The position numbers and the translations under genes were made by a program. The notes below the pieces were generated by a model. The model ran no database searches. It worked only from the letters and a program-made list of their open reading frames with translations, and had not been told where the DNA came from. Below are positions 27,200 to 36,600 of a DNA stretch of 64,000 nt, piece by piece (position 1 is the first letter of the stretch; each line of letters opens with the position of its first letter). The stretch comes from Planococcus antarcticus DSM 14505 (GTDB taxonomy: Bacteria; Bacillota; Bacilli; Bacillales_A; Planococcaceae): positions 2,670,501 to 2,734,500 of the forward strand of contig NZ_CP016534.2 in assembly GCF_001687565.2 (NCBI RefSeq), written 5' to 3'.

Positions 27200-27532
27200 T
27201 TATGATAAATGAAACGAATCGTCATAAAGCGGCTTCATATGCAAATCATATTCTTTTTTCGCTTCTTCTATGTCGTAGATCTTACCCGGATGTCCAGGAC
27301 TGCTCATTTGTTCCACTTGTTCATGAACCAAATCCGCAAAATATTTTCCGCAGGCAACATCATTTGGATACTTCGCCTTTACTTTAGCTACTAGCTCTTC
27401 ATCGAGTATCTGATTGAATGCGTGATACATTGCCGCGTTGACAATCGTCAATGCCTTTTTGGAAGCATAGGACACGATATAATAATTTCCGTACCGGTCC
27501 TTCAGCAAATCTCTCTTTGCTACAATTTCCAT
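27200..27532 (-). CDS. Hypothetical 110-residue protein
   Basis: A soluble protein with no signal peptide and no family I can name. Visible features are an N-terminal beta-like stretch (MEIVAKRDLLKDRYGNYYIVSYAS), a helical core (LTIVNAAMYHAFNQILDEELVAKVKAKYP) and a charged tail. I set the start at ATG 27532, which has AAAGGAGG 8 nt upstream; the frame stays open for another 60 codons without a site. A clean terminator follows. Confidence 0.7.
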   Translation of the reverse strand: MEIVAKRDLLKDRYGNYYIVSYASKKALTIVNAAMYHAFNQILDEELVAKVKAKYPNDVACGKYFADLVHEQVEQMSSPGHPGKIYDIEEAKKEYDLHMKPLYDDSFHLS

Positions 27533-27724
27533 ATCTTCACCCTCCTTTAGTTCTATACTGTTCCATACCCTTCTGCATCTCCCAAAAAACAGTCCAGAAG
27601 AATATGCTCCAGCAGCTCTTAAAGCCACGTCGCGTCCATGGGCCACACGGAACAATAAAACAGGTATCCTTTTATTAGCCTTGTTCAAAGCGATACGGAA
27701 AAACGCAGACACACAGAAAAACCC

Positions 27725-27742
27725 ATCTGCTTCGAGCAGACA
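27725..27742 (-). terminator. Possible terminator of the cps-like operon
   Basis: On the minus strand TCTGCT-CGA-AGCAGA is followed by TGGGTTTTT. It lies about 57 nt after the stop of the dehydrogenase-like gene. The stem is short, so confidence is moderate. Confidence 0.45.
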
Positions 27743-27798
27743 GGTCCAACAGGTTTGTTCAACTTAAGTGATAGAACACCACTTCTCCAAACACAATG

Positions 27799-29085
27799 CT
27801 ATAAACGCAAAAACTGGATTCTTTCAGGTTTTTTCTTCATATCAAGGACGCCTTTTACATCAAAGACAATTCCACGTTGTCCAATCAATAAGTCTTCAAA
27901 TTGCTGCCAACCGCTTTCTTTATATGGCTTATGCGGAACTGCCAGAATAACTGCGTGCGCAGGCTTTAATTGCTGACGAGTTAGAAGTTCTGTTCCGTAA
28001 AAGCTTTCTGCATCTTCCGTGGAAGCATAAGGATCAGCTAATTGGACGTCCATGCCGTATTCTTTCAATTCCCGTACGATGTCGATCACTTTGGAGTTGC
28101 GCAGATCCGGAACATCCTCTTTGAAGGACAGCCCCAATACGATGACACGGCCATCAGCTGGATTGATATTTTCTTGAATCATCTTTTTTATCAGTGATTG
28201 TGCAACGAACCGGCCCATTCCTTCATTGATATTGCGTCCTGACAAAATCACCTCAGCGCTGTGGCCGACCAATTGCGATTTGTTCGCTAAATAAAGAGAT
28301 GCCAATTCGACTCCTTGTCCGCCCACTAAACCCGGTAAAGCTTTCACGAAATCACGTTTGCTTCCTGCTGTTTCCAGCACTTCCAGTGTATCGATTTTTA
28401 AGCGCTCACAAATTATCGCCAATTCGTTCATAAGCGCCACGTTGACATCAAGCTGGATGCTCTCAATCAATTTCGCAGTTTCAGCGACACGGATGGATGG
28501 GGCTTTATATATTCCACCACCAACGATACTGCCATATACCAGAGCCAAAAAATCTGTCACTTCTTTGTTTTGTCCGGCAACTACTTTTTTCGTTTTTGTG
28601 TAGCTGCTTTTTTTTCCTCCTGCCAGCACTCTTGGAGGAGAATAGCCGACAAAAAATTCTTTGCCACTCTCGTAGCCTGAATACTTCTCAAGCAGCGGGA
28701 TACACAGTTCTTCAGTCATTCCCGGTGCCACAATTGATTCGTAGACCACCACTGCGCCTTTTTTCATATGTTCCCCCACATATTTACTGGCTCTTTGCAA
28801 AGCGGATAAGTCAGGCATTTTATCTCCATCAATGGCTGACGGCACGGCAATAATGATAAAACCTGCTTCTTTTAAATCTGAAGGGTCAGCTGTAAAAACG
28901 ATAGTTGATTTTGCAAGTTCTTCACGGCCTATCTCATTAGTCTTATCCAGTCCCAGCGTTAAAGCTTGGATTCTTCCTGTACTTATATCGTAGCCGATGA
29001 CGGGATACTTTCGATTAAAGGCGGCCGCTATAGGCAATCCGACATACCCCAAACCGACTACTGCTATTTTTAAATTTTGCAACAT
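27799..29085 (-). CDS. UDP-sugar dehydrogenase homologue lacking catalytic residues
   Basis: A 428-residue protein with the full architecture of WecC/TviB-type nucleotide-sugar dehydrogenases: N-terminal Rossmann domain (IAVVGLGYVGLPIAAAF), central helical domain (ALMNELAIICERLKIDTLEVLETAGS) and C-terminal domain (VPDLRNSKVIDIVRELKEYG). The active site is eroded. The catalytic-cysteine motif GGHCIGVDPYYL reads GGQGVELASLYL (residues 255-266), so Cys is Gly258 and the Asp is Ala. ESTVYPG reads ESIVAPG, SPER reads SPPR, and IENxQRD reads IESIQLD. The frame is intact. It ends an operon with a BY-kinase. NAD binding is likely; oxidation to a uronate is not. It could be a regulatory or scaffold protein. 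Confidence 0.85.
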   Translation of the reverse strand: MLQNLKIAVVGLGYVGLPIAAAFNRKYPVIGYDISTGRIQALTLGLDKTNEIGREELAKSTIVFTADPSDLKEAGFIIIAVPSAIDGDKMPDLSALQRASKYVGEHMKKGAVVVYESIVAPGMTEELCIPLLEKYSGYESGKEFFVGYSPPRVLAGGKKSSYTKTKKVVAGQNKEVTDFLALVYGSIVGGGIYKAPSIRVAETAKLIESIQLDVNVALMNELAIICERLKIDTLEVLETAGSKRDFVKALPGLVGGQGVELASLYLANKSQLVGHSAEVILSGRNINEGMGRFVAQSLIKKMIQENINPADGRVIVLGLSFKEDVPDLRNSKVIDIVRELKEYGMDVQLADPYASTEDAESFYGTELLTRQQLKPAHAVILAVPHKPYKESGWQQFEDLLIGQRGIVFDVKGVLDMKKKPERIQFLRL

Positions 29086-29205
29086 GTTGACGTATGCCCC
29101 CCTTTTCCCGCTCTTTTCAATGAACTTTCTGGATTGGCCACGTAGCTGTTACGCCACCGCTTATTTCTCAGTGGCTGAAGACAATATGTGCTACTCCAGA
29201 GGCGA

Positions 29206-29718
29206 TCAAAGCAAATTCTCTTTTTCTCTCAATGAAGTAATCAAAATAGGTTGGCCATTTGAGTTTAATGCCAGCTTCCACGAAATCACATCATCTACTT
29301 TGTTGTTGATATGCAGGTTGATTGCAAAAGACTTGAGACGGTCAAAATGGGGAATTTTGCTGCCTGCGAAAACAAATCGTGTCTGTGGATGCTTATAGAT
29401 TTTTTCAAGTGTATTTAAGTCATAGGCATATGATTTTAAATTCCCTTGATGGTCTAATCCACACGAAATCCCACCGATTTCATCCGCAAATCCACTGATG
29501 CTTTCAACAGTTCCTATTTCCAAGCTGCCCGATAGCAGAGACACTGTGTTGTTTTCACAATAAGTCACTAGATGAATGGTATTCAGAGCATACGGATAGA
29601 TTTTGTTTAGAGAAGAGTGCTGTACGATTATGTCATCATTTTGAAATGGAAGATCTCTTCCGAAATTATAGACTTCCTCTCCAAAACGAAACTCAGTAGA
29701 GTATTTTTCTGCTCCCAT
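29206..29718 (-). CDS. Short, degenerate sugar-transfer-associated ATP-grasp protein
   Basis: At 170 residues it matches only the C-terminal half of the sugar-transfer-associated ATP-grasp family (PF14397-like, usually about 300 or more residues). YALNTIHLVTYCENN parallels the SLNTIRIVT segment, GGISCGLDHQG the GGI-GID-G segment, and YKHPQTRFVFAGSKIPHFDRL the HPDTG..F.G..IP.WD segment. The terminal WDVAI...GPVLIEGN motif reads WKLALNSNGQPILITSLREKEN, losing the metal-binding acid and Asn. The frame has its own RBS (AAAGGGGTGAG) and starts 6 nt after the SDR stop, so it is a defined gene rather than a broken one. Family assignment is by my own alignment. Confidence 0.6.
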   Translation of the reverse strand: MGAEKYSTEFRFGEEVYNFGRDLPFQNDDIIVQHSSLNKIYPYALNTIHLVTYCENNTVSLLSGSLEIGTVESISGFADEIGGISCGLDHQGNLKSYAYDLNTLEKIYKHPQTRFVFAGSKIPHFDRLKSFAINLHINNKVDDVISWKLALNSNGQPILITSLREKENLL

Positions 29719-29724
29719 TTACTC

Positions 29725-30678
29725 TCACCCCTTTGTTCTTTCTTTTTTAATAATCGAAATAACCAGTTCCCGCGCCTCTTTTTTAGGATTTTTTTTCAAT
29801 TGTTTCAGTAGACGTGCCAATTCTATTTGGCTGATTCCCGTCTGTTTTTTAGGTCTGATTCGTACAACCGCGTCTTTTTGATGGAATGAACTCTCTTTAC
29901 CTAATCTTATGTTTGTCTCTCCAGCCTGAAGTATCTGTTGTGCCGTATAGACAACTGGCGCTTTCTGCTCGAACAAGTGACCAGATCTCTTGGATAATTG
30001 TTTGTCATGAAGGAGTGTTTCAGGTGATCGAAAAATTGTGTACTGTGTCGAACTAGTTGTTGAAACACTTTCCACGGTCATTTCCGCTAGTCTTTTGACT
30101 GCTTCCTTGAAATTACGCGGCTTAGCAGCTTGTTCGGAGGAAACCATTACAAAAGTATTGACTCGATAGCCGTTTGCCGCTTCGGCGATATTATAAGTGC
30201 CGAAAACATGAACACAGAGGGCTTCAGTTGTCTTCTCTTCTGCAACATCGAGTTGCTGATGGCCATCTGTATGGTATACGATATCCGGTTTATACCGCCC
30301 GACTATTTCAAAAATCCTTTTTTTATCTTGAATGTCTACAACAATTGGAATAATTTCTGCATGACTCCCCACCCGCTTTTGTAGCTGACTCTCAACGGTA
30401 TAGATAGACTTCGGCCCATCTCCAAGCAGCAAAATTCTGGCTGGTTGATATTGAATGAGCTGACGGCTGATTTCTGAACCAATCCCCCCACCAGCCCCAG
30501 TAATCATGACGGTTTTTCCTGTTAGGTGTAGCGCTTTCGGCATAGCCGCATGCTCTAGTTTTTCTTCGAAATTTTCAAATCCAATCAGAACGAATGTGCG
30601 AAAACGGCGAAAAGCGATAAGAAAAGGTACCAGGGATCGATGAAAAATTTCAAGTACATGCTGCTTATCCAACTTCAT
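29725..30678 (-). CDS. CapD/FlaA1-type SDR homologue lacking the catalytic triad
   Basis: A 317-residue protein related to nucleotide-sugar 4,6-dehydratases. The NAD fold is intact (LTGKTVMITGAGGGIGSEISRQL; VVDIQDKKRIFEIVGRYKPDIVYH; HVFGTYNIAEAANGYRV). The active-site segment STDKAVNPTNVMGATKR reads SSEQAAKPRNFKEAVKR, so the TDK catalytic residues become S-E-Q. The AAAYKHVPL segment reads TDGHQQLDV, and the substrate loop RFGNVLGSRGS is replaced by FRSPETLLHDKQ. It lacks the four membrane helices of CapD. RBS AAAGGGAG precedes the ATG. It is third in the BY-kinase operon. Function as a dehydratase is improbable. Confidence 0.8.
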   Translation of the reverse strand: MKLDKQHVLEIFHRSLVPFLIAFRRFRTFVLIGFENFEEKLEHAAMPKALHLTGKTVMITGAGGGIGSEISRQLIQYQPARILLLGDGPKSIYTVESQLQKRVGSHAEIIPIVVDIQDKKRIFEIVGRYKPDIVYHTDGHQQLDVAEEKTTEALCVHVFGTYNIAEAANGYRVNTFVMVSSEQAAKPRNFKEAVKRLAEMTVESVSTTSSTQYTIFRSPETLLHDKQLSKRSGHLFEQKAPVVYTAQQILQAGETNIRLGKESSFHQKDAVVRIRPKKQTGISQIELARLLKQLKKNPKKEARELVISIIKKERTKG

Positions 30679-30702
30679 CCCTGTTCTCCCTTTCCTGTCG
30701 AA

Positions 30703-31407
30703 TCAACTAAATTGACTATCGTAATTATGATAATAATAATTTTCTTTATTCATCGGATAATTATTCAAGACAACCCCTAAAATAAAAGCTTTTGCAGTTG
30801 CCAAAGAATCTCGTGCTTTTTCAACACTTATTTTTTCTGATTTGCCGGTATTGACCACCAGCACTGTACCGTCGCATTTATTTGCAAGAATTTTGGAATC
30901 GGTTACGGAGAGGATAGGTGGCGAGTCGAAAAGCACGTAATCGTAGAGTCCTCGCATTTCCTCAATCAATTCATCCAACGCATCAGACTCCAGCAACTCC
31001 GCTGGATTTGGAGGAATTTGTCCGCTCATCAGCAAATCCAGATTTTGAATGCCGCTCGCTTTTACCGATTGCTTGAGTTTGCCTTTTCTTATCAATAAAT
31101 TGGACAGGCCAATATTGTTGCCGAGCTCAAAAGTCCGGTATAAAGTTGGACGTCGCATGTCTGCATCAATCAGCAACACTTTTTTGCCCGTTTCGGCAAA
31201 AACAATAGCCATATTCGCTGCAGTCGTCGACTTTCCTTCTTCCTTTGAAGCGGACGTGAACAGGATAACTTTTGAATCCAAGCCGGGAGTCGAGAAGTTA
31301 ATATTGGTTCGAATTGTACGGTATTGTTCCGCTGCAATCGATTGTGGATTAGTACGAGCCACCAATTTTCGCGGCATTAACCTTTTTGTCTTTTTCATTG
31401 CCCGCAT
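30703..31407 (-). CDS. BY-kinase (CpsD/YwqD-type tyrosine-protein kinase)
   Basis: A 234-residue bacterial tyrosine kinase. The P-loop is SASKEEGKSTTAANMAIVF; Walker A-prime is KVLLIDADMRRPTL; Walker B is YDYVLFDSPPIL. The C-terminal tyrosine cluster NYYYHNYDSQFS is the usual autophosphorylation tail. It needs the adjacent Wzz-like protein for activation and normally controls polysaccharide export and UDP-sugar dehydrogenases. The gene overlaps the upstream adaptor gene by 59 nt in another frame; AGAAGGA precedes ATG 31407. Confidence 0.93.
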   Translation of the reverse strand: MRAMKKTKRLMPRKLVARTNPQSIAAEQYRTIRTNINFSTPGLDSKVILFTSASKEEGKSTTAANMAIVFAETGKKVLLIDADMRRPTLYRTFELGNNIGLSNLLIRKGKLKQSVKASGIQNLDLLMSGQIPPNPAELLESDALDELIEEMRGLYDYVLFDSPPILSVTDSKILANKCDGTVLVVNTGKSEKISVEKARDSLATAKAFILGVVLNNYPMNKENYYYHNYDSQFS

Positions 31408-32137
31408 GTAGATCCTTCTCCAATCTGTCTGTTAGATTTAATGGCTTTTCCATTTTCAAATTGCTGTCCACTGGACTGACGACACCTAAAATCCGAAGTC
31501 CCGCCATTTCTTCGATATCTTCTTCAGAACGGACTGTTGTATTCAATTGCTCCAGGATTAACGTGATGCCCATCCCAAAAACCAAACCGACGATGGCCCC
31601 AATGGCCATGTTGAAAATAGGATCCGGGCGAATTGGCTTCGGACTTCCGGTTGTCTCTGCTGCAGCCAAGATACTGACATTGTCTACTTTCATCATTTGC
31701 TGAATTTCTTCTTGGAACACCTTGGCTGTCGTATTGGCAATCAGTACTGCCTGCTCCATAGAAGAATCTTCAACCGATAAGCTGACCACTTGAGAACTTT
31801 CAATATTATTGACAGTGGTCCGCTCGGTCAATGTTTGGACCGTTTCTTTCAACTGCAATTCCTCAATCACATTGGCCAATATTGCCGGACTTTTTATAAT
31901 AACGTTGTAAGTTCCGATCAATTGAAGATTCGTATCGATATCGAGACTGTCGAAATCCTGGTTGCTGACTGTGTTTTGATTGATTAGAATCTGAGTTGTT
32001 GCCTTGTAAACAGGCTTCATAATGGTGTAGCTAGCGACAGCACTAAAGACAATAAAAGCCAAAGTAACAAGGATGATCAAAGCCTTTCTTTTTTGCATCG
32101 CTTTTAGGAATTTATTCAGATTGAATGTACTCTCCAT
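31349..32137 (-). CDS. Wzz-type polysaccharide co-polymerase / kinase activator (CpsC/YwqC)
   Basis: A 262-residue membrane protein with two membrane helices (IILVTLAFIVFSAVASYTIM near residue 20-40 and FNMAIGAIVGLVFGMGITLIL near 175-195) enclosing an outer Wzz domain. The typical PIRPDP proline motif precedes the second helix. The cytoplasmic tail should activate the BY-kinase. It is the first gene of the operon. Neither glycosyltransferases, flippase, polymerase nor a phosphatase gene lie beside it. Confidence 0.92.
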   Translation of the reverse strand: MESTFNLNKFLKAMQKRKALIILVTLAFIVFSAVASYTIMKPVYKATTQILINQNTVSNQDFDSLDIDTNLQLIGTYNVIIKSPAILANVIEELQLKETVQTLTERTTVNNIESSQVVSLSVEDSSMEQAVLIANTTAKVFQEEIQQMMKVDNVSILAAAETTGSPKPIRPDPIFNMAIGAIVGLVFGMGITLILEQLNTTVRSEEDIEEMAGLRILGVVSPVDSNLKMEKPLNLTDRLEKDLHAGNEKDKKVNAAKIGGSY

Positions 32138-32227
32138 AATTAGATCCTCCTAATGTTTATCCTTATACTCTTATTTTAGAATGTGAAGGTTAAATATACG
32201 TTAAAAAAAATCTAAAAATTCAATAAA

Positions 32228-32711
32228 CTATATAAGTTGAACTAAAGAAACATCTTTTTCAACTTAACGAAGTAGGGAAACGAAGAAATCGCTCCAGACG
32301 GATGCTTTGGGCCCACAAGATGTGGGTCATGCAACTGGCGCGACAACTTCTCGCCAGTTGCCAAGGACATCGCCCCAGCCTTCTCGTCGCAAGCTACTGC
32401 GGGGTCTCTTGGATGTCGCTTCACTGCTCCAGCAGCAAAGTCATTGAACAATGAGAGTTCGGGCAATGGCTTTGCGACGAAGCTAGCATAGCGATGCAGG
32501 AGCACATCTTTGCCCTTCGCCGTCTTGCGCTCTTTCTTCTAAGCTTCCTTGAGTAACAAAACGGCAGAACACAGAGCAAACCAGCGGAGACTGTTATGAG
32601 AGCGGCGTAAGTGACATGGAAAGTGACAGCCCGAGTTCGTTCGGCGCCAGCTCTTAGCAGCTGATTGGCGGAACATTAACAGGCCGGAATCATTCGTTCA
32701 ACTTATATAAT
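32228..32711. repeat. Non-coding element with imperfect terminal inverted repeats and internal hairpins
   Basis: About 480 nt bounded by TATATAAGTTGAAC on the left (32229-32242) and GTTCAAACTTATATA on the right (32696-32710), inverted repeats differing by one inserted A. Inside are CCCACA-AGA-TGTGGG, a perfect 10-bp hairpin GCAACTGGCG/CGCCAGTTGC and a GACATCG...GATGTCG pair around CCCCAG/GCGGGGTC. GC content is higher than the flanks. It has no credible gene. It may be a MITE-like or dispersed intergenic repeat upstream of the cps-like operon. Confidence 0.6.
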
Positions 32712-32886
32712 GATTTTATGTTTTTTCTTTGTAGCTATGGTCGCTTTAAGCACAGTTTTAACTAAAAGCCGTGAAAAGCTCGTACCGGCGCTTGAAAACT
32801 CACTTATACTAGACGATTCAACACGTGAGTGAAATTATAAGCGTGTTATATTCCCGAAAAGAGTTTTGACTGTCCTATTTCAACGC

Positions 32887-32921
32887 AAAAAAAAACATCC
32901 GGTGCATGGCAGCCGAATGTT
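32887..32921 (-). terminator. Terminator of the response regulator gene
   Basis: On the minus strand AACATTCGG and CCGGATGTT pair around a 10-nt loop, followed by nine T residues. The right end lies at the gene stop. Confidence 0.88.
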
Positions 32922-33617
32922 TTACTCCAATATGAACTTATAGCCAAAGCCCCTCACCGTCTGGATATATTTGGGGTTGGCCGGATCTTCTTCGATTTTT
33001 CTTCGTAAATTGCTAATGTGTACTTTAACTGTTTGCACGTCTCCCTCGGAATAATAGCCCCACACCTGATCATATAATTGTTCAGCAGTCCAAACGCGGT
33101 TGGGCGTCTGAGCCAACAGCAGCAATAATTGAAATTCCTTGTGGTAAAGCTTTACCGGGTTTCCTGCAATGTATAGTTCACAGGCGTCTACATGAATATG
33201 GAGATCTTCGTATTTCAGGATGGTCAGCCGATCTTCCTCGCCGCTCCTCCAGCCATTTCTCCGAAGAATTGCACGGATACGAGCTTCTAGTTCATTGAAA
33301 TCAAAGGGTTTGGTGATGTAGTCATCGCCTCCTGCTTCGAGTCCTTGAATTTTATAAACCAGCTCTTTCCGGTAGCTAACAAATAGGATAGGCAAAGTTG
33401 TTTTCAAACGAATTTTCTCGCATACTTCTAGCCCATTCATCCCTGGCATTTCGACATCCAGCAAAATAAGATCCGGTTTTTCTTTCTCCAGCAGATCCAA
33501 AGCTTGAAAGCCGTCTTCTGCCTGAAGGACGTCGTAACCTTTCTTGAGTAAGAACAAACGCATCAATTCACGGATTCCTTCATCGTCTTCTACAATCATT
33601 ATAGTTGCAGCATTCAT
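32922..33617 (-). CDS. OmpR/PhoB-family response regulator
   Basis: A 231-residue regulator. The receiver domain (residues about 5-120) has the acidic pair VEDDEG, phosphoacceptor Asp in DLILLDVEMPGMNG, a Ser/Thr switch region in PILFVSYRKE, and Lys in YITKPFDFNEL. The winged-helix domain (about 130-230) has VWTAEQLYDQVWGY and VHISNLRRKIEEDP, ending in TVRGFGYKF. It lies 18 nt downstream of the hybrid kinase gene, so the two are cotranscribed and form the likely pair. Confidence 0.95.
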   Translation of the reverse strand: MNAATIMIVEDDEGIRELMRLFLLKKGYDVLQAEDGFQALDLLEKEKPDLILLDVEMPGMNGLEVCEKIRLKTTLPILFVSYRKELVYKIQGLEAGGDDYITKPFDFNELEARIRAILRRNGWRSGEEDRLTILKYEDLHIHVDACELYIAGNPVKLYHKEFQLLLLLAQTPNRVWTAEQLYDQVWGYYSEGDVQTVKVHISNLRRKIEEDPANPKYIQTVRGFGYKFILE

Positions 33618-33635
33618 CTGTCTTCCTCCTGTCCT

Positions 33636-36600
33636 TTAGCGAAAAGTCAACGGCAATACAATGATAAAGACGCTTCCCTTCTCTTCTGTGCTATCGGCCC
33701 CAATCTGTCCTTTATGCGCCAATATGATTTCTTTGGCAATCGCCAATCCAAGTCCGCTGCCTTTATAGCCTGCAGAACTGTCGATTTTGTAAAAGCGGTC
33801 AAAAATATGAGGCAAAGCTTCTTTTTTGATGCCGCAGCCATTGTCGGCAATTCGAATGACTAGTTCTCCATCCCATTCTTCTTCATCGAGCATTGCATCT
33901 TCGTTATTTTTAGCTATTATTTCTGTGGATAGTGTAATTCTGCCTTCTTCTAAAGAAGTGTGCTTGACGGCATTCCACAAGATATTGGAAATCACCTGAT
34001 CAAGGCGATCCAGATCGATAGTCAGAAACGGCCGGATCATCTCGTCTAAACTTTCCGTTCCAAGAAATTCGAAAGCCCTGCCACTTTGTGTCACATCAGA
34101 TGCCATCGAATCCACCAGCCGTGCCAACCATCCATCCAACTCCCTTTCTTCAAACCGCAAAGTCATGTTTCCTGACTTGTATTTGGTCAACTCTACCAAA
34201 TCTTCCGTGAGGCGTTCGAGAAGTAGTAGTTTTTTATGGATCATATCCAAGTACCTCGGATTGTTTTCTTCGATTAAACTTTCTTTCACTGCCTGTATAT
34301 AACTGTGAATCAGCGTAATCGGTGTTCCTAGCTCGTGCGAAATCGCCGACAGCATTTCAGTACGGGACTTTTCGATTTCCTGAATTTCATCGTTGACCGT
34401 CAGCAGATTCATATTGGTAATTTCAAGCGCCATTGTTCGTTCTTTGACATTACGTTCAAGAAAATAGTTCATATTGGTGATTTCCTGAGTCAAGCTGCGC
34501 ATATTCGCCAAAGTCTCAACGCGCAATAAAAATTCTTCTTTATCGCAGGGCTTCAATAAAAAATCGTTGGCGCCTGCTGTAAAAGCATCCTTTTTTTCAC
34601 GTAGACTATCCACATTCGACAGTATAAGAATGGGCAATTCCGTCAGCGTAAAGTCCAGTCGGATGCGCCGGCATAATTCATCTCCCGACATGTCAGTCAA
34701 ATAGCCGTCCATCACAATCAACTCCACTGGCTTATGCGCCAGCAGTTGCATCGCCGCCTTGCCATCTCCCACTCCAAAAGCCTGATAGCCTGCTGATATG
34801 AGTTGGCGCAATAAAACCAGACGGTTAATTTCTTCTGATTCAATTACAAGAATATGCAAGCTTTGTTTTATCGGATGTTGCTTCAATATAGAGTCCGCTA
34901 ACTGGAAAGCCGTCAATTCCTTAAGAGCCGAATCAATGCCCAACGAAATTTGCGTGGTCGTTTCGCTAGCATGAATCGGCAAAGTAAAACTGAAAGTCGA
35001 ACCGATTCCGGCCTGTGACTCACCCCTCAATGATCCCCCTTGGAGCTCGACCAAGTTCTTGGTGATCCGCAAACCTAGCCCCTGACTTTCTGGAATTTTT
35101 TCTTGCTGAATGTTCCATTCAAACAAAGATGGAATCCGTCCTTCCTGTATGCCGATACCCGTATCCTTCACCGAAATTTCAAGCTGATCTCCCTTAACGT
35201 GTGCCGAAACAATTATTTCTCCCTCATGAGTATGATGAATGGAATTATCGACGAGATTATACAAAATCTGTTGGACGCGGTTAGGATCGGCGAGTACTTT
35301 TGGCAGCGAAGCTGGAACTGTATGGTAAAGCTTCACGGATTGTGTCGGCATCAACGGTCGGCATAACGATAAAACAGTATTGCACAGTTCATCAATAGCC
35401 ACTGCTTCAGCATGAACCGGCAAAGGAGACTGCTTTAGTTTTGAAAAGTCGAGAATTTCATTGACCAGATGCGCCATGTTTTTCCCACTTGCTACCAGGT
35501 CGTTTAATTGGTTTGCCATTAAAGTAGAGATTTTCCCCGTCGCTGATTCCTGAAGTGATTCTGCAATGCCGATCATGCCGTAAAGAGGTGTTCGCAAGCC
35601 GTTTGAAGTAAATGCCAATAACTCATCCTTTCGCGCATTGGCATTTTTTAGCGCTTCAATTTCCATCAGCTGGCGATTTTGAGTTTGCCGCTCCAGTTGT
35701 TCCTTCTTTTCAAGATTTATTTTTTCTTTTGCCAGCAGCGCGTTCGCTATGAAAAGAACACTAATTCCAGTTACGAGATACAAGCCATATTGAATATTTG
35801 TTTCATACGGCAAAATCGCTGCGACCGTAAGAAATGAAACAATGAGTGCAACTATGGATAAAAATAAGGCGACTGCATATGAAGCAACAAAGAGATGGCC
35901 CTTTTTCCAAGCATGGAAGGACACGCCAAAAGATAAGGCAACGGATAGAAATACGACAAAAAACAGAACCACACCAGCAATTCGATAGGAGAAGAAAGAA
36001 AGCACAATTGAAAACAGCACAAAAACAGTCATAGTTTTAATAGCTGTCGGAAGCCAGCGCAATTGCAAAACATCTGTTACAAGCTCTTTAGTAATAAAAA
36101 CCACTGAAATACCAGCAGCTCCAAAAGAAACCCAAGCAATCTGTCTATTCCATCCTCCCAGTTCCGGCCATATCGAGGCTAAACTCATTTCGGTCCATGT
36201 TGATGAAACAATTAAGACTGATAGAGATGATAAAAGGAGATAAAGGAAGTTTTTTTGTTGGTAGTTGAAAAACCACTTGATGCAGTACACCATAAACAGC
36301 AAACTCATTCCGCTCAATAAACCGACTATCGCTGCTGTCTGCTGAGACTGCGCTTCGAATGCTTCCTGTTCCCAAATCGTCAAAGGCAGATGCATCGCCC
36401 CTTGTGATCCAACTCTCAAGAAGAACGTAGTTGCTTCCTCATTCGGCAGAAGCAACTGAAAGACTAATTTACTTTGTAGATAAGTTTTTTCTGAATCCGA
36501 AATGGAATTTCCAAGTGGAATAGCGGAATACTCGCCTGAAGGTTGCGGCGAATATAAAGTCACTGTTTCTAGAGATGAATTAGCCACTTCCAGAAGCCAT

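Noticed and set aside
27533..27712. 60-codon N-terminal extension of the 110-residue gene
   Set aside because: An AAAGGAGG site with ideal spacing precedes the internal ATG at 27532; the extension has no site.
32242..32505. Minus-strand 87-codon frame in the region upstream of the cps-like operon
   Set aside because: It lies within the hairpin-rich element, without a start signal or protein-like composition.
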